Positions 9,863 through 21,284 of a DNA stretch of 64,000 nt are shown here, piece after piece. Numbering within the stretch: the first letter of the stretch is position 1; the number at the start of each line of letters is the position of its first letter. The notes below the pieces were generated by a model. That model had not been told where the DNA came from and did not search any database. It saw only the letters and a program-made list of their open reading frames with translations. A program made the position numbers and the translations under genes. The DNA lies in the NCBI GenBank assembly GCA_947444195.1, contig CANEZL010000025.1, positions 1 to 64,000 of the forward strand. The letters are read 5' to 3'. The DNA comes from Methylobacteriaceae bacterium. GTDB taxonomy: Bacteria > Pseudomonadota > Alphaproteobacteria > Rhizobiales > Beijerinckiaceae.

Positions 9863-10672
9863 GTGAAGGACAGACCCTGCCGCGCGCGGCCCTGGTGGCG
9901 CCGCGCCGGCCCGCGGCTCGCGCCGGTGCTGGCCCTCCTCCTGGCCGGTGCGCCCGTGCGCGCCGCGGAGGAGAGCGCGGCCATGGCGCTCGTCGTCGCG
10001 GTGGACGTCTCGCAATCCGTCGACGAGACCCGCTTCCGCCTGCAGATGGAGGGCATCGCTGCGGCCTTGCGCGATCCCGGCGTGGTCGCGGCCATCACCG
10101 GCAATCCGGGCGGGATCCTGTTCGCTCTGGTGACCTGGGCCGACGAGACCAAGCTCGTCCTCGGCTGGCGGCGCCTGCGCGATGCGGCGGACGCGGCCGC
10201 CACGGCCGCCGCGGTGCGCGCCACGCCGCGCCAAGCCGGCGAGTTCACCTGCATCGGCCGGATGATGCGCGGCGTCGCCGCCCGGATCCTGCCGGCGCTC
10301 CCCGTGCCCGTCGACCGCACGGTGGTCGACGTCTCCGGCGACGGCATCGACAATTGCACCGATCCGGACGCGCTCCGGGCCGAGCGGGACGGGCTTCTGG
10401 CCGCGGGCGCCACGATCAACGGACTGCCGATCCTGGTGCCGGGGGAGAACGACGTGGTCGGCGCGGGCGCCTTCCGGGCGCCGGGCTACGGCCTGCGCCC
10501 GGTCGGGCCGGGCCAGACCGAGCAGACGAGCCTCGACGGCTGGTACCGGACCCACGTGGTCGGCGGCCCCGGCGCCTTCCTCCTGCCCGCGCAGGGCTAC
10601 GGCGACTTCGCCCGGGCCCTGCGCCAGAAATTCGTCCTCGAGATCAGCGCCCTCGGCGCCGCGCGCCCCTGA
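9863..10672 (+). CDS. DUF1194 / VWA-like domain protein, secreted
   Basis: GTG start with signal-like N-terminus; ALVVAVDVSQSVDETRFRLQMEGIAAAL...VDVSGDGIDNC. Confidence 0.8.
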   Translation: MKDRPCRARPWWRRAGPRLAPVLALLLAGAPVRAAEESAAMALVVAVDVSQSVDETRFRLQMEGIAAALRDPGVVAAITGNPGGILFALVTWADETKLVLGWRRLRDAADAAATAAAVRATPRQAGEFTCIGRMMRGVAARILPALPVPVDRTVVDVSGDGIDNCTDPDALRAERDGLLAAGATINGLPILVPGENDVVGAGAFRAPGYGLRPVGPGQTEQTSLDGWYRTHVVGGPGAFLLPAQGYGDFARALRQKFVLEISALGAARP

Positions 10673-10678
10673 ACCGCC

Positions 10679-11053
10679 TCAGGGCGCGGCCTTCAATTGC
10701 TGCTCGGCGCGGGTGAGCGCGGCCTCGCAGGCTTTGGCGTCGCCCTTCGCGTCGGCGGTGCGCGCCTCGTCCAGGGCGACCTTGGCCTGCTGGGCGGCCT
10801 CCGCGCCCCTGCCGGCTTGCGCGGCCTTGGCGGGCTCGGCCGCGCGCGGATCGCTGCCCCCGGCCGTGCCGGTGATGCCCTCGCCCTCGCGGCGGGCCGC
10901 GGTCTCCTTGCCGCTCCCCGAGGCCGCGATCGCCTCGGTCGATTCCGCCTTCACGGTCTTGGAGAGGGCGTCGATCCGCTCGGAGCAGGGCGAGGCCGAG
11001 GCCGCGGCCGGAACGGTTGCGAGCAGGACCGCGAGCCGGGCGATGCGCTTCAT
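10679..11053 (-). CDS. exported hypothetical protein
   Basis: 124 aa with signal peptide MKRIARLAVLLATVPAAASA. Confidence 0.55.
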   Translation of the reverse strand: MKRIARLAVLLATVPAAASASPCSERIDALSKTVKAESTEAIAASGSGKETAARREGEGITGTAGGSDPRAAEPAKAAQAGRGAEAAQQAKVALDEARTADAKGDAKACEAALTRAEQQLKAAP

Positions 11054-11145
11054 GCGGGGGATTCCTCATCCTGACGTGACGATGCCGCGGAAGCCTTCCG
11101 GCCCCGCGGCATCCCAACGTCTCAACCCGTTCGCAGGGTCCGCAT

Positions 11146-13494
11146 TCAGGCGCTGAGCTGGTCGCGGATCGGCAGTTGCCGCACCCGGCGTCCCGTGGCC
11201 GCGAACACGGCGTTGGCGATGGCCGGCGCCACCGGCGGCACGCCGGGCTCGCCGACGCCGCCGAGCGGCCCGTCCCAGGTGCCCGAGTCGACGAGGTGCA
11301 CGCGGACCACCTTCGGGGCGGCGTCGATCCGGATGATCTCGTAGCCGTCGAAGTTGTTCTGCTGCGCCCGGCCGTTCTTGAAGGTGATCTCGGAGGTGAG
11401 CGCGAGGCCCATCCCCATCACCACGGCGCCTTCCATCTGCGAACGGATGCGCTCCGGGTTGACCTGGGGCCCGCAATCGACGGCGATGTCGACCGCGTGC
11501 ACCTTCACCTGGCCCTTGGCGTCGACCTCCACCTCGGCCGCGACCGCGGTGTGGGTGACGAAGCTGTAGTGCCCGGCGATGCCGAGGCCGCGGCCCTTCT
11601 CCAGCTTGCGGCCCCACTTGGCCCCGTCCGCCGCCGTCTCGATCACCCGGCGCAGGCGCCCGGTATCGATGGGGTAGCGCTTGGGATCCTCGCCGTAGTT
11701 CCAGACGTCGCCGATCTCGGTGGGGTCGATCCTGCGTGCCGGCCCGATCAGGTCGAGCAGGTAGTCCTTCGGGTCGCGGCCCGCGGCATGGGCGAGTTCG
11801 GCCACGAAGGACTGGATCGCGAAGGCGTGGGGGATGTTCGAGACCGAGCGGAACCAGCCGATGCGGACATGGGCCGGGGCCGCCGGGTTCTCCAGGCGGA
11901 TGTTCTTCAGGTCGAAGGGCGTGTTGACGAGGCCCATGCCGAGCTCGAACGGCAGTTCGTGCTTCGGGTCCGGCGCGAAGATCGAGCCGATCGTCGGCGC
12001 GGTGGAGCGGTGCAGCCAGGCCACCGGCATGCCCTTGGCGTCGAGGCCGGCCTCCAGGCGCTCCACCGAGATCGTGTGGAAGTAGCCGTTGTGGATGTCG
12101 TCCTCGCGGGTCCAGGCGAGCTTCACCGGCGCGCCGTCCATCGCCTGCGAGCAGAGCGCGGCCTCGACCACGTAGTCGGGCTTCGACTTGCGGCCGAAGC
12201 CGCCGCCGAGCAGCGTCACGTTCACGCGCACCTTGTCGGCGGGCAGGTTCAGCCGCTTCATCAGCCGGTCGTGGGCCGCCTGGGGCCCCTGCGTGCAGGC
12301 CCAGGCCTCGCACATCCCGTCCTTGATGCGCACGACGGCGGCCGGCGGCTCCATCGGCGCCTGGACGAGGTGGGGCACGAAGTACTCGGCCTCGAGCTTC
12401 GTCTTGGCGCCCTTCATGGCACCGTCCACGTCGCCCTGGTTGCGCACCACCTTGCCGGGCTGGCGCGCGGCCGCCTCCAGCTCCTTGCGGAACGCGTCCG
12501 TGTCGTAGCCCGCGTTCGGGCCGTCGTCCCACTGGATCTTCAGGGCATCGCGGCCCTTCAGCGCCGCCCAGGTGTTCTTGGCGATCACCGCGACGCCGCC
12601 GAGCGGCATGAACTCGGAGGGGATCTCGCCGCCCTCGATCCGCACGGTCTTGATGACGCCCGGCACCTTGAGGGTGGCGGCATCATCGACGGACTTGACC
12701 TTGCCGCCGTAGACGGGCGGGCGGGCGACCACCGCGTAGTGCATCCCGTCGAGCTTCACGTCGAGGCCGTAGACGGCCTTGCCCGTGGTGATGTCGCGGT
12801 TGTCGATGAGCCCGATCTTGCCGGTGCCGATGTAGCGGAACTGCTTGGGGTCCTTGAGCCGCACGCTCTCGCGGGCCGGGACCGGCAGCTCGGCGGCGGC
12901 TGCCGCCACCTCGCCGTAGCCGAGCTTCCTGCCTGACTTGGCGTGGACGAGCTCGTGGTTCTCGGCCCTGACCTCGGCGGCGGGCACGCCCCACTGCTTG
13001 GCCGCGGCCTGGACCAGCATGAGCCGGGCCGCCGCCCCCGCATGGCGGAAATGCGGGAAGAAGTGCCGCAGGGAGCGCGAACCGTCCGTGTCCTGGTTGC
13101 CGAAGCGCGTCTCGTCGCCGTAGGCCTGGACGACCTTGACCTTCGCCCAGTCGGCCTCGAGCTCGTCGGCCACCACGAAGGCGATCGAGGTGCGCACGCC
13201 CTGGCCCATCTCGGAGCGGTGGTTCGTCACCGTCACGGTCCCGTCGGGGGCGATGGCCACGAAGATTTTCGGGTCGTCGCGCCAGCCGTGCGGCATGCCG
13301 TCGGCGCCGAACTTCTTCGCCTTCTGCTCCTCGGTCTGGCCCTCGTCGGCGCGGGCGGAATCCCGCAGCGAGAGCGCGAGGACCAGCCCGCCGAGGCCGC
13401 CGAGTACGGCGCGGCGGCTGGCATTGGCGAGGATCGGCGTCGCCTTCGGGGTCTCCGTAGCCAGTTCGGCCATCATCTTCGCGTCTTGGATCAC
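11146..13494 (-). CDS. molybdopterin-dependent oxidoreductase large subunit (xanthine dehydrogenase / isoquinoline 1-oxidoreductase beta type)
   Basis: N-terminal twin-arginine-like segment [103 protein letters not shown] start overlaps the upstream stop. Confidence 0.9.
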   Translation of the reverse strand: MIQDAKMMAELATETPKATPILANASRRAVLGGLGGLVLALSLRDSARADEGQTEEQKAKKFGADGMPHGWRDDPKIFVAIAPDGTVTVTNHRSEMGQGVRTSIAFVVADELEADWAKVKVVQAYGDETRFGNQDTDGSRSLRHFFPHFRHAGAAARLMLVQAAAKQWGVPAAEVRAENHELVHAKSGRKLGYGEVAAAAAELPVPARESVRLKDPKQFRYIGTGKIGLIDNRDITTGKAVYGLDVKLDGMHYAVVARPPVYGGKVKSVDDAATLKVPGVIKTVRIEGGEIPSEFMPLGGVAVIAKNTWAALKGRDALKIQWDDGPNAGYDTDAFRKELEAAARQPGKVVRNQGDVDGAMKGAKTKLEAEYFVPHLVQAPMEPPAAVVRIKDGMCEAWACTQGPQAAHDRLMKRLNLPADKVRVNVTLLGGGFGRKSKPDYVVEAALCSQAMDGAPVKLAWTREDDIHNGYFHTISVERLEAGLDAKGMPVAWLHRSTAPTIGSIFAPDPKHELPFELGMGLVNTPFDLKNIRLENPAAPAHVRIGWFRSVSNIPHAFAIQSFVAELAHAAGRDPKDYLLDLIGPARRIDPTEIGDVWNYGEDPKRYPIDTGRLRRVIETAADGAKWGRKLEKGRGLGIAGHYSFVTHTAVAAEVEVDAKGQVKVHAVDIAVDCGPQVNPERIRSQMEGAVVMGMGLALTSEITFKNGRAQQNNFDGYEIIRIDAAPKVVRVHLVDSGTWDGPLGGVGEPGVPPVAPAIANAVFAATGRRVRQLPIRDQLSA

Positions 13495-13985
13495 AGGCGC
13501 TCTCCCTTCGCGGCGGGGGTCTGACCGGCAGCCGCTGCCTGACCGGCGGCCTGATGGATCGCGGCGCGGATGCGGGGATAGGTGCCGCAGCGGCAGATGT
13601 TGCCGCTCATCGCCTCGTCGATCTGCGGGTCGCTGGGCTTCGGCGTGTCCTTGAGCAGGGCGGCGGCCTGCATGATCTGGCCGCACTGGCAGTAGCCGCA
13701 CTGGGCGACGTTGAGGTCGCGCCAGGCCGCCTGCACCGGATGGTTGCCGTCCTCGGACAGGCCCTCGATGGTGACGATGTCCTGCCCCTCGGCCGCCGAG
13801 ACCGGGGTGACGCAGGCGCGCGCCGCAGCACCCCCGAGATGGATGGTGCAGGCGCCGCAGAGCGCCTGTCCGCAGCCGAACTTGGTGCCGGTGAGCCCGA
13901 GCTCGTCCCTGAGATACCAGAGCAGCGGCATGTCGGGATCGCCGTCGAAGCTGCGCGGCGCTCCGTTCACGGTGAGTTTGATCAT
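13491..13985 (-). CDS. (2Fe-2S)-binding protein, IorA-type small subunit
   Basis: [50 protein letters not shown]...[16 protein letters not shown]...[13 protein letters not shown]. Confidence 0.92.
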   Translation of the reverse strand: MIKLTVNGAPRSFDGDPDMPLLWYLRDELGLTGTKFGCGQALCGACTIHLGGAAARACVTPVSAAEGQDIVTIEGLSEDGNHPVQAAWRDLNVAQCGYCQCGQIMQAAALLKDTPKPSDPQIDEAMSGNICRCGTYPRIRAAIHQAAGQAAAAGQTPAAKGERL

Positions 13986-14523
13986 CGGTTCGTCCTTCTC
14001 GCCCCTCGCGCCGATCCGCCTCGGGGAATCGGCCGGCGGGCGCGCCTCGATGGGTTCCGACCGGCGCGGTCGATCGGGAAACGCCGGACAGGCCGAAACG
14101 AGGCTCCGCCGCGCCCCGGCCCGTGGCCGAGCCGCGGCACCGCCCCCGATGCCCGCCGCTCTCGTCAGAATGGTTCGAATGTAGGACAGGGGGATGTCCT
14201 CTGGCAACGCATCCGGCCGATCTCGGCAACCGGGACGGGTGGCATGTGCCATTCCGCACCCCAGCGCTGGTATCGGCTCCGGGTGCGGCAGCGGGCGGCG
14301 TCCGCGACCCCCGCGATGCCGCGGGGTGGGGCGGACGGGCGTCCCGCTCGGGCGAGAACCGGAGGCGGGATGCGTCCCGGCCGCGCTCCGGCGTGCACAG
14401 GAACGATCCGGCTCGGTGGCGCGTGCGGATCGACACCGCGGCCGGAAAGCTTTCGTTTAGCGTGATGACAGCTTCTGAGGCGCCGAGGCGGCGACGAAGA
14501 CAGTCCTCTCCGACGGAAGGTCA

Positions 14524-14787
14524 ATGACCATGAAACGCTTCGCTGTCTTCGCCCTGCTCGCGACCGTCACCGCCACCCCGGTCCTGGCCGAGGCCACCGC
14601 CGCCCAGCGCGCCGCCTGCACCCCCGACGTCTGGCGCCTCTGCGCCTCGGAGATCCCGAATGTCGGCGCGATCAAGCTCTGCCTGCGCCGCGAGCGGCCG
14701 AAGCTCAGCCCCGCCTGCCGCACGGTGATGGACGAGGGCGAGCGCCCGGCGGTGGCGACGCGGGCGGTGGCCTCCCGCCAGAACTGA
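14524..14787 (+). CDS. small exported cysteine-containing protein
   Basis: 87 aa; signal peptide then ACTPDVWRLCASEIPNVGAIKLCLRRERPKLSPACRTV (4 Cys). Confidence 0.7.
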   Translation: MTMKRFAVFALLATVTATPVLAEATAAQRAACTPDVWRLCASEIPNVGAIKLCLRRERPKLSPACRTVMDEGERPAVATRAVASRQN

Positions 14788-14860
14788 GGGCGCGGCCCGG
14801 ATTCGCCAGAGGGCGCGGTCCCGGATAAGCCTCGACGGCCGTTCGAGCCGGAGGGCGCCG

Positions 14861-15358
14861 ATGGAGTACGCCTGCAAGACGATACCCTCCCCGGTCGGGC
14901 TCCTGACCGCCGTCGCGGGCGCGGGGGGGCTGGCGGCCATCCTCTGGGAGGACGACGACCCGGCCCGGACCGGCCATCGCGGCGCGGCCGAGGCGCGCGA
15001 TCATCCGGTCCTGTGCGAGACCGCCGCGCAGCTCGGACAGTATTTCGACGGTCGGCGCCGGAGTTTCACGCTCCCCCTCGACATGGCGGGCACGGAGTTC
15101 CAGCAGGCGGTCTGGGCGGCCCTGCGAACGATCCCCTTCGGCGAGACCCGGAGCTACGCGGCCATCGCCCGCCAGATCGGCCGCCCCTCCGCCTCCCGCG
15201 CCGTGGGCGCGGCCATCGGGCGGAACCCGGTCTCCATCGTCGTCGCCTGCCACCGGGTGATCGGCGCGGGCGGCAGCCTCACGGGCTTCGCCGGCGGCCT
15301 CGCCATCAAGCGGCACCTCCTCGCCCTGGAGGGCGCGCAGAGCATGCTCCTGGTCTGA
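14861..15358 (+). CDS. ogt: methylated-DNA-[protein]-cysteine S-methyltransferase (Ogt type)
   Basis: FQQAVWAALRTIPFGETRSYAAIARQIGRPSASRAVGAAIGRNPVSIVVACHRVIGAGGSLTGFAGGLAIKRHLLALE; note ACHRV instead of PCHRV. Confidence 0.9.
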   Translation: MEYACKTIPSPVGLLTAVAGAGGLAAILWEDDDPARTGHRGAAEARDHPVLCETAAQLGQYFDGRRRSFTLPLDMAGTEFQQAVWAALRTIPFGETRSYAAIARQIGRPSASRAVGAAIGRNPVSIVVACHRVIGAGGSLTGFAGGLAIKRHLLALEGAQSMLLV

Positions 15359-15394
15359 CGCCACCTCCGGTCGACCGGCTCGGCTGCACGCGCG

Positions 15395-15508
15395 CCTCTC
15401 CTCCCCCTTGCGGGGAGGAGCCGGAGGTGGGGGTGGTGCCGGATCGAGCCTCCCGGTGCCGTCTGCGCCACCCCCACCCCGAACCGCTCCCCGCAGGGGG
15501 GAGGGGAC
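15395..15508. repeat. ~114-bp interspersed imperfect palindrome, family C (copy 1)
   Basis: cctctcctcccccttgcggggagg...gccacccccaccccgaaccgctccccgcaggggggagggg; similar copies at 23457 and 27172. Confidence 0.85.
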
Positions 15509-15629
15509 AAGCGCCTCTCCAACGACCGGAGGCGGTCCTGCACCGGAGGCGATGACCGGAGGCGGTCCGGCCATCCGGTGGACGCATTGATCTGGTGTCC
15601 CTGGCGGCCTTGCGCGTTCCAGGGAGGGG

Positions 15630-16166
15630 GTGCCCGTGGCGAACGGGAGGGCGGAGGACGATGCGGCGCGGGTCGCCCGCGAGTTGCGGCGGCTCGAAGG
15701 GCTCGCCGCGCGGCGGCGGATGCGGGTGCGGGTGTTGCGGGCGCTGCGCGGCACCCTGGGGGCGGGCGCGACGCTCGCGGCCCTGATCAAGCTGAAGCTC
15801 GCGGGCTCGCTCGCCCTCAAGCTGGCGCTCGCCGCCCTGGTCGGGCTCGGCCTCGCCTGGCCGATGGTGGCGCTCGGCCTGTTCGCGCTCGCCGCCGTGC
15901 TGCTCTCGCTGGTCGGCCTGATTCTCAGCCTGTTCGACGGCGGCGGATCGCCGTCCCTCGATTGCGACTGCGCGTGCGACCGGCGCGAGCGGCGGGCCGT
16001 CCGTCTGGCGGAGCTGATCCGGAAGCGGCGGCACTGGCTGAAGCAGCGCGCCGGCCCGGTCCCGAGTCCCCGCAGCGAGGCCACGGGCTCGGTCCGCGGC
16101 GGTCCCCGGGGCGGGGCGGTCAGAGCACGTCGCCCTCGGCGGTCGCCGGCGCCGCCGCCGGCTTGA
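15630..16166 (+). CDS. hypothetical membrane protein
   Basis: 178 aa; hydrophobic centre, SLDCDCACDRRERRAVRLAELIRKRRHWLKQ. Confidence 0.4.
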   Translation: MPVANGRAEDDAARVARELRRLEGLAARRRMRVRVLRALRGTLGAGATLAALIKLKLAGSLALKLALAALVGLGLAWPMVALGLFALAAVLLSLVGLILSLFDGGGSPSLDCDCACDRRERRAVRLAELIRKRRHWLKQRAGPVPSPRSEATGSVRGGPRGGAVRARRPRRSPAPPPA

Positions 16167-16752
16167 GGTTGGCGCTCTGGAACAGGCGCTCGCTCGTCAG
16201 CTTCAGGAAGTAGAAGCCGAATTCCGGGTTCTGGTAGTAGAGCTGCTTGACGTCGGAATAGGACACGCACAGGGCCCGCCCCGCCTCCGCGCAGACGAGG
16301 GAGGCCGTGCGGGTGTTGCCCGGCGAGAGCAGGCCGAGCTCGCCCACGATGCCGCCCTTGCGCACCTCGATCCCGTATTCGGGGATCCGGAACACGCCGC
16401 TCTCGATGTAGTACATCTCGGTAGCGGGCTCGCCCTTCTGGAACAGCACCTCCCCGACGCCGAAGGGGCGCTCGGAGCCGAAGGGGCGCAGCCAGTCGAG
16501 GGAGAGATCCCCGTCGGCGGCCTTCTCCACGTCCCGCACGAGGCGCATCATCTGCCAGAGGCGGAAGGCGTTGAACGGGATCTGGATCATCTCGGTGAGC
16601 ACCACCGGCATGCTCCCGATCAGGAAGCCGTAGGTGATGACCACACAGCTCGCCACGAGGGCGATGATCCGCAGCGGGATCATCGTACTCATGGCCGAGG
16701 CCGAGATGGTCAGCGCCGTACCGAGATAGCCGATCGCTTCGACCCAGTTCAT
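16120..16752 (-). CDS. cyclic nucleotide-binding domain protein with N-terminal TM segments
   Basis: FGVGEVLFQKGEPATEMYYIESGVFRIPEYGIEVRKGGIVGELGLLSPGNTRTASLVC. Confidence 0.85.
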   Translation of the reverse strand: MNWVEAIGYLGTALTISASAMSTMIPLRIIALVASCVVITYGFLIGSMPVVLTEMIQIPFNAFRLWQMMRLVRDVEKAADGDLSLDWLRPFGSERPFGVGEVLFQKGEPATEMYYIESGVFRIPEYGIEVRKGGIVGELGLLSPGNTRTASLVCAEAGRALCVSYSDVKQLYYQNPEFGFYFLKLTSERLFQSANLKPAAAPATAEGDVL

Positions 16753-16840
16753 GCGGAGCTCCCACGCATCCTGCCCGGAACGGGATGCATGTTCGCGCCC
16801 GCGCGGCAAGGCGCGCGCGGGGCCGCAGGTGCCGTGAGGG

Positions 16841-18175
16841 CTACCCTGTGCCCGCGCGGATACGCTCCGCCGCGGCCCCCGCCGCCCGCGCGCCCTCCGC
16901 GAAGGCGCCGCCGGCCGTGCCCCATTGCAGGCGCGACAGGGCCTCGCCCGCGAACCAGACCCGCTCGCCCACCGGCGCGTGCAGGGCGTGGCGCGCCCCC
17001 GCATGGCCCGGCGGCACCACCGCCCAGGAGCCCCGCGCCCACGGGTCGTGCCGCCAGGCGCTGACCGCGGGGATGGTGAGGCCGGCGAGCCGCGCCGCCG
17101 GGAAGTGGCGGCGCAGGGTGGCGCGCACGTGGCGGCGGGCGGCATCCGCGTCGCCGCCGGCCGCGTCGATCCGGGCGGCGTCGGCGACGTCGAGTTCGAG
17201 GAAGTGCAGGGCGCTGCCGTCGATCCGGGCCAGAAGGCCCGAGGGCGCGCGCTGCCCGCCGCCCATGCTGACGAGGCGGTCGGCGCCGCGGAACGGGCTT
17301 CCCGGCCAGTGCAGCACGGCGTGCTCGTAGATGCCGGTGGAGAAGCCGTCGATCGCCGCCCGCACGGCAGCGGGCAGGGCGGGTGTGAAGGAGAGGTGGG
17401 CGCGCAGCACCATCATCGGCGCCGTCACGATCACCGCCTGCGCCCGCAGGGGGCCCGCCGCGGTGTCGACCCGCACCCCCGGACCCGACCAGTCGATCCC
17501 GGTGACGGGCCGGGAGAGGGCCACGGGCAGCCCCTCGGCGAGGCGCGCGAGATAGGCGCCGTAGCCCCCCGCCAGGAAGAAGTTGTCGCCGTACTCCATG
17601 CTCGGGAAGTCCTGCAGGGAGACTTCGCTCAGGGGCCGGCCCGAGACGAGCCCGTGCACCTGCGCCACGCGGGCACCCCAGGGGCCGAGGCCGGGGGGCA
17701 GGGCGCTCGCGGCCGGCCGGTCCGGGCCGCCGGCCGCGGCGCCCCGGGTCATCGCCCGGTCGGCCCGCTCGAAGGCGCGGGCCGAGGCGCGCCGGTCGGC
17801 CGAACCGGCCGGCCGGCCGCCGACCCAGACATGGCCCTCCTGCGGGGCCCGGCGCAGCCGCTCGCCGCGGGCGAGGCCGAGCTGCACCAGGGGGTTGATC
17901 GGCCCGGCATGGAGCCAGTGCGCGCCGAGATCCACCGCGTGGCCGCGCAGGTCCGTGGTGAAGGTGCGCCCGCCGACGCGGTCGCGCGCCTCCAGCACGG
18001 CGACCGCGAGCCCCGCCGCGCGCAGGGTCCGGGCCGCGGCGATGCCGGCCGCGCCCGCGCCCACCACGATGACGGCGGGGTCCTCCGGCAGGGGCGCGAG
18101 GCGCGGGATCAGGTTCGGGGGGTGGCCCTCGTGGGAGGGCTGGCCTCGGGCGGGGCGGCTCTGGCGCGGGCTCAT
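16841..18175 (-). CDS. flavin monoamine oxidase family FAD-dependent oxidoreductase
   Basis: VIVVGAGAAGIAAARTLRAAGLAVAVLEARDRVGGRTFTTDLRGHAVDLGAHWLH; VWFAGEALSRLQWGTAGGAFAEGARAA. Confidence 0.92.
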   Translation of the reverse strand: MSPRQSRPARGQPSHEGHPPNLIPRLAPLPEDPAVIVVGAGAAGIAAARTLRAAGLAVAVLEARDRVGGRTFTTDLRGHAVDLGAHWLHAGPINPLVQLGLARGERLRRAPQEGHVWVGGRPAGSADRRASARAFERADRAMTRGAAAGGPDRPAASALPPGLGPWGARVAQVHGLVSGRPLSEVSLQDFPSMEYGDNFFLAGGYGAYLARLAEGLPVALSRPVTGIDWSGPGVRVDTAAGPLRAQAVIVTAPMMVLRAHLSFTPALPAAVRAAIDGFSTGIYEHAVLHWPGSPFRGADRLVSMGGGQRAPSGLLARIDGSALHFLELDVADAARIDAAGGDADAARRHVRATLRRHFPAARLAGLTIPAVSAWRHDPWARGSWAVVPPGHAGARHALHAPVGERVWFAGEALSRLQWGTAGGAFAEGARAAGAAAERIRAGTG

Positions 18176-18245
18176 GCGCGGACGGACATCCTTCTGCTCG
18201 GGCGCCGGATGGCATGGCCTCCCGGCCCTGCGGAAGACCCCGTCC

Positions 18246-19202
18246 TCACGGCGTCAACACCTCGACGAGGCCGGAGCGGTCGCCCCCCGGCCTCGGGCTC
18301 CCGGTCAGGGTGTAGATCCGGCCCCCGAAAGTGACGGCGCCGAAGCCGTGGCGCGGGCTCGGCAGCTTGGCAAGGGTCCGCCACGCGTCGCGGGCCGGGT
18401 CGTAGGCCTCGACCGCGTCGAAGGTCCGGCGGCCCGATTCGCCGCCGATGACGAAGACCTCGCCGCCGAGGACCGCGGCGGCGGCCCCGCTGCGGGGGGT
18501 GGGCAGCGCCGCCCCCCGGCGCCAGCGGTCGCTGCCGGGCTCGTAGATCTCCGTGGCGTCGAGGTTGCGCTCCGGGTCGCCGTCGCGGCGCCCGCCCACG
18601 GCGACGATGCGCCCGTCCACCGCCTGCACGGCGAGGTGGTCGCGGGGCGTCGGCAGGGGTGCGGCGGCGCTCCACCGGTCGCTGTCGGGATCGTAGACCT
18701 CGTGGGCGGGGTCGTTGGCGCCGCCGCTGCGGCTGCCGCCGACCACGTGGATGCGCCCCGCGATCACCGCGGCGCCCCCGGCCGCGCGCGGGGTCGGCAT
18801 GGCCGCCCGCCGGGACCACGCATCGGCGGCGGGGTCGTAGGCGAAGACCGCGCCGCTCGCCGTCCAGCCGTCCACGTAGCCGCCGAACACGTAGATCCGG
18901 CCGCCCTGCGCCGCGGCCACCGGGTGGTGGACCGGGTGGGGGAAGGGCGCCGCCCGCCGCCAGCGGTCGCCCGCCAGATCGTAGACGAGGAGTTCGGTGG
19001 CGCCGTTGTAGTCGCCGACCACGTAGGCGTGCCCGTCGAGGGCGGCGACCGCCACCTCGGAGCGCGGCGCCGGGGCGGGGGCGGCGGCCTCCCAGCGGCC
19101 GGGCGCCTGCGCCGCGGCCGGCAGCGCCGAGGCGACGAGCGGGAGGGCAGCGAGCGGGAGGGCGAGCAGGGCGGCGCGCGCGAGGGCGGAAGGCTTCGGC
19201 AT
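18246..19202 (-). CDS. Kelch-repeat protein, secreted
   Basis: Signal peptide plus repeated GGRIYVFGGY / ...VYDPDSDRWSAAAPLPTPRDHLAV units. Confidence 0.88.
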   Translation of the reverse strand: MPKPSALARAALLALPLAALPLVASALPAAAQAPGRWEAAAPAPAPRSEVAVAALDGHAYVVGDYNGATELLVYDLAGDRWRRAAPFPHPVHHPVAAAQGGRIYVFGGYVDGWTASGAVFAYDPAADAWSRRAAMPTPRAAGGAAVIAGRIHVVGGSRSGGANDPAHEVYDPDSDRWSAAAPLPTPRDHLAVQAVDGRIVAVGGRRDGDPERNLDATEIYEPGSDRWRRGAALPTPRSGAAAAVLGGEVFVIGGESGRRTFDAVEAYDPARDAWRTLAKLPSPRHGFGAVTFGGRIYTLTGSPRPGGDRSGLVEVLTP

Positions 19203-19351
19203 GGTGCTCCTCCGGACGGTCCGGCCCCGCGGGCGGACGGGGCGGGCAACTGATAAGTGCGTGGGCGCGCCCCGGTTCACGCTTGCGGCCGGCGCCCGGC
19301 AGCCCCACACCTCCCGCCGGGCGCCCCCGCGGCGCGAGGAACCTCGACGGC

Positions 19352-20062
19352 ATGCTGATCCAGTCCGCCTTCTCGGCCCTGCGCCAGACCTTCTCGCGCC
19401 CCTTGCGCGCGATCCTGTGGAAGTCGCTCGGCCTGACGCTCGGCCTGCTCGTGCTGGTCTGGTTCGGGCTCACCCGCCTGATCCAGTGGTTCCAGGCGAG
19501 CCACCACATCTCGGAGCAGTACCCCTTCCTCGACAGCCTCGCCTATTTCCTGGCGGGCTTCGGGCTGTTCGTGGCGCTCGCCTACGTGATGCCCGCGGTC
19601 TCGATCCTGGTGGCGGGCTTCTTCCTCGACGACGCGGCCGAGATCGTCGAGCGCACCGACTTCCCGGAGGACGCGCCCGGCCTCGCGCTGCCGCTCGGCA
19701 CGGCGCTGCTCTACGCCCTGCGCTTCGCCGGGCTGACGCTGCTCGTGAACATCGGCGCCTTGATCATCTTCTTCGTGCCGGTGGTGGGCATCGCGGCCTT
19801 CTTCGCCGCCAACGCCTATCTCCTCTCGCGGGAATATTTCGAGATGGCGGCGGCCCGGTTCCGGCCGCTGCCGGAGGCCGCCGCCATGCGGCGCGAACAC
19901 GCGGCGACCACCCTGGCGGCGGGCTGCCTGCTCGCTGGCATGATGGTGGTGCCGTTCCTCAACCTCGTGACGCCGCTCTTCGGCATCGCCCTGATGGTCC
20001 ACGTGCACAAGCGCCTCGCCCGGCGCCTGCCGGCGCCGGCGGCGCAGGGGCGCCTGCGCTGA
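19352..20062 (+). CDS. EI24 / CysZ-like integral membrane protein (sulfate transporter family)
   Basis: [43 protein letters not shown]...[19 protein letters not shown]. Confidence 0.75.
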   Translation: MLIQSAFSALRQTFSRPLRAILWKSLGLTLGLLVLVWFGLTRLIQWFQASHHISEQYPFLDSLAYFLAGFGLFVALAYVMPAVSILVAGFFLDDAAEIVERTDFPEDAPGLALPLGTALLYALRFAGLTLLVNIGALIIFFVPVVGIAAFFAANAYLLSREYFEMAAARFRPLPEAAAMRREHAATTLAAGCLLAGMMVVPFLNLVTPLFGIALMVHVHKRLARRLPAPAAQGRLR

Positions 20063-20090
20063 CCTGCCGCCTGCACCGGGGGACGAGGCT

Positions 20091-21284
20091 CTACCGGCGC
20101 GAGCCCCAGCGGGTGCCCATGCGGCCGGGCGGTCCGTCCGGCTCGGCGGCGAGGGCCGGACCCGAGGCGCGGCCCGGCCGGTGCTGCGAGGCCTCGTCCA
20201 TGGGCTCGGCCGTGAGCAGGTCCGGCACCTCGGCCTGGGCCTCGGAGCCGCGGCCGGTCGCGAACTGGCCGGCCTTGCGGTAGACCCAGAGATAGCCCGG
20301 CACCACGGCCTCGGCGGCGGTGGGCTTGATGCCCAGCCCCTCGAAGCTGCGGCCCTCGGCCTTGGCCTCGTCCGAGACCACGTTGTCGTGCTGCAGGAGC
20401 GCGACCTGATCGCGGGTCAGCTTGACCTCCTTGGGCAGCAGCACGCCGAAGGTGAGGGCGTCGGCGATCTCCAGGGCGCGGGCCTGGAGGCGGGCGAGCG
20501 GCAGGGGCAGGTCGACGACCGCGCGGCTGCGGTGCGTGGTCTCCAGCATGTAGCGGACGAAATGCTCCAGCGTGCCGACTTCCGGGCCGCCGAGTTCGTA
20601 CACCTTCCCGCCCGCGACCCCGCCGTCCACGGCGCGGGCGATCGCCTCGGCGACGTCGCCCACGAAGACGGGCTGGAAGCGCGAGGTGGCGCCCGAGAGG
20701 GGCAGCACGGGCAGGACGCGGGCGAGGCTCGCGAAGCGGTTGAAGAAGCTGTCGCCGGGGCCGAAGACCAGGGAGGGCCGGAACACGATCGCGTCCGGGC
20801 TCGCCCCGAACACGGCCGTCTCGCCCCGCGCCTTGGTGCGGGCATAGGCCGAATCGGAATCGGCGTCGGCGCCGATGGCCGAGACGTGGATCACCCGGGC
20901 GCCGGCCTGGGCGCTCGCGCGGGCGATCAGGCCCGGCCCCTCGGCCTGGAGGCGGTTGAAGCTCTGCGCGCCGCTCTCCTGCAGGATGCCGACGAGGTTG
21001 ATCACCACGTCCGAGCCCGCGACCGCGCGGGTCACGGAATCCGGATAGCGGAGGTTGGCCTGCACGGCGACGATCTGCCCGACCTTGCCGAGCGGCTGCA
21101 GGAAGAGGGCGAGGTCGGGCCGCCGCACCGCCACGCGGATGCGGTAGCCGCGCTTGGCCAGGGCCCGGACCACGTGGCGGCCGAGGAAGCCCGAGCCGCC
21201 GAAGATCGTCACGAGCTGCGAGGTCGGCCGCGTCAGGGCCTGCGGGCCTTGAGGGGAACTGGACGGGGTGCTTTCGCCGGTCAT
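20091..21284 (-). CDS. complex I NDUFA9-type NAD(P)-binding / epimerase family protein
   Basis: [33 protein letters not shown]...[47 protein letters not shown]. Confidence 0.9.
   Translation of the reverse strand: MTGESTPSSSPQGPQALTRPTSQLVTIFGGSGFLGRHVVRALAKRGYRIRVAVRRPDLALFLQPLGKVGQIVAVQANLRYPDSVTRAVAGSDVVINLVGILQESGAQSFNRLQAEGPGLIARASAQAGARVIHVSAIGADADSDSAYARTKARGETAVFGASPDAIVFRPSLVFGPGDSFFNRFASLARVLPVLPLSGATSRFQPVFVGDVAEAIARAVDGGVAGGKVYELGGPEVGTLEHFVRYMLETTHRSRAVVDLPLPLARLQARALEIADALTFGVLLPKEVKLTRDQVALLQHDNVVSDEAKAEGRSFEGLGIKPTAAEAVVPGYLWVYRKAGQFATGRGSEAQAEVPDLLTAEPMDEASQHRPGRASGPALAAEPDGPPGRMGTRWGSRR

Noticed and set aside
11176-12936. 586-aa plus-strand ORF
   Set aside because: Antisense to the molybdo-oxidoreductase large subunit.
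15395-15508. Repeat considered as CRISPR or an intrinsic terminator alone
   Set aside because: Single dispersed copies without regular spacing or spacers; extensive similarity to copies elsewhere indicates an interspersed repeat.
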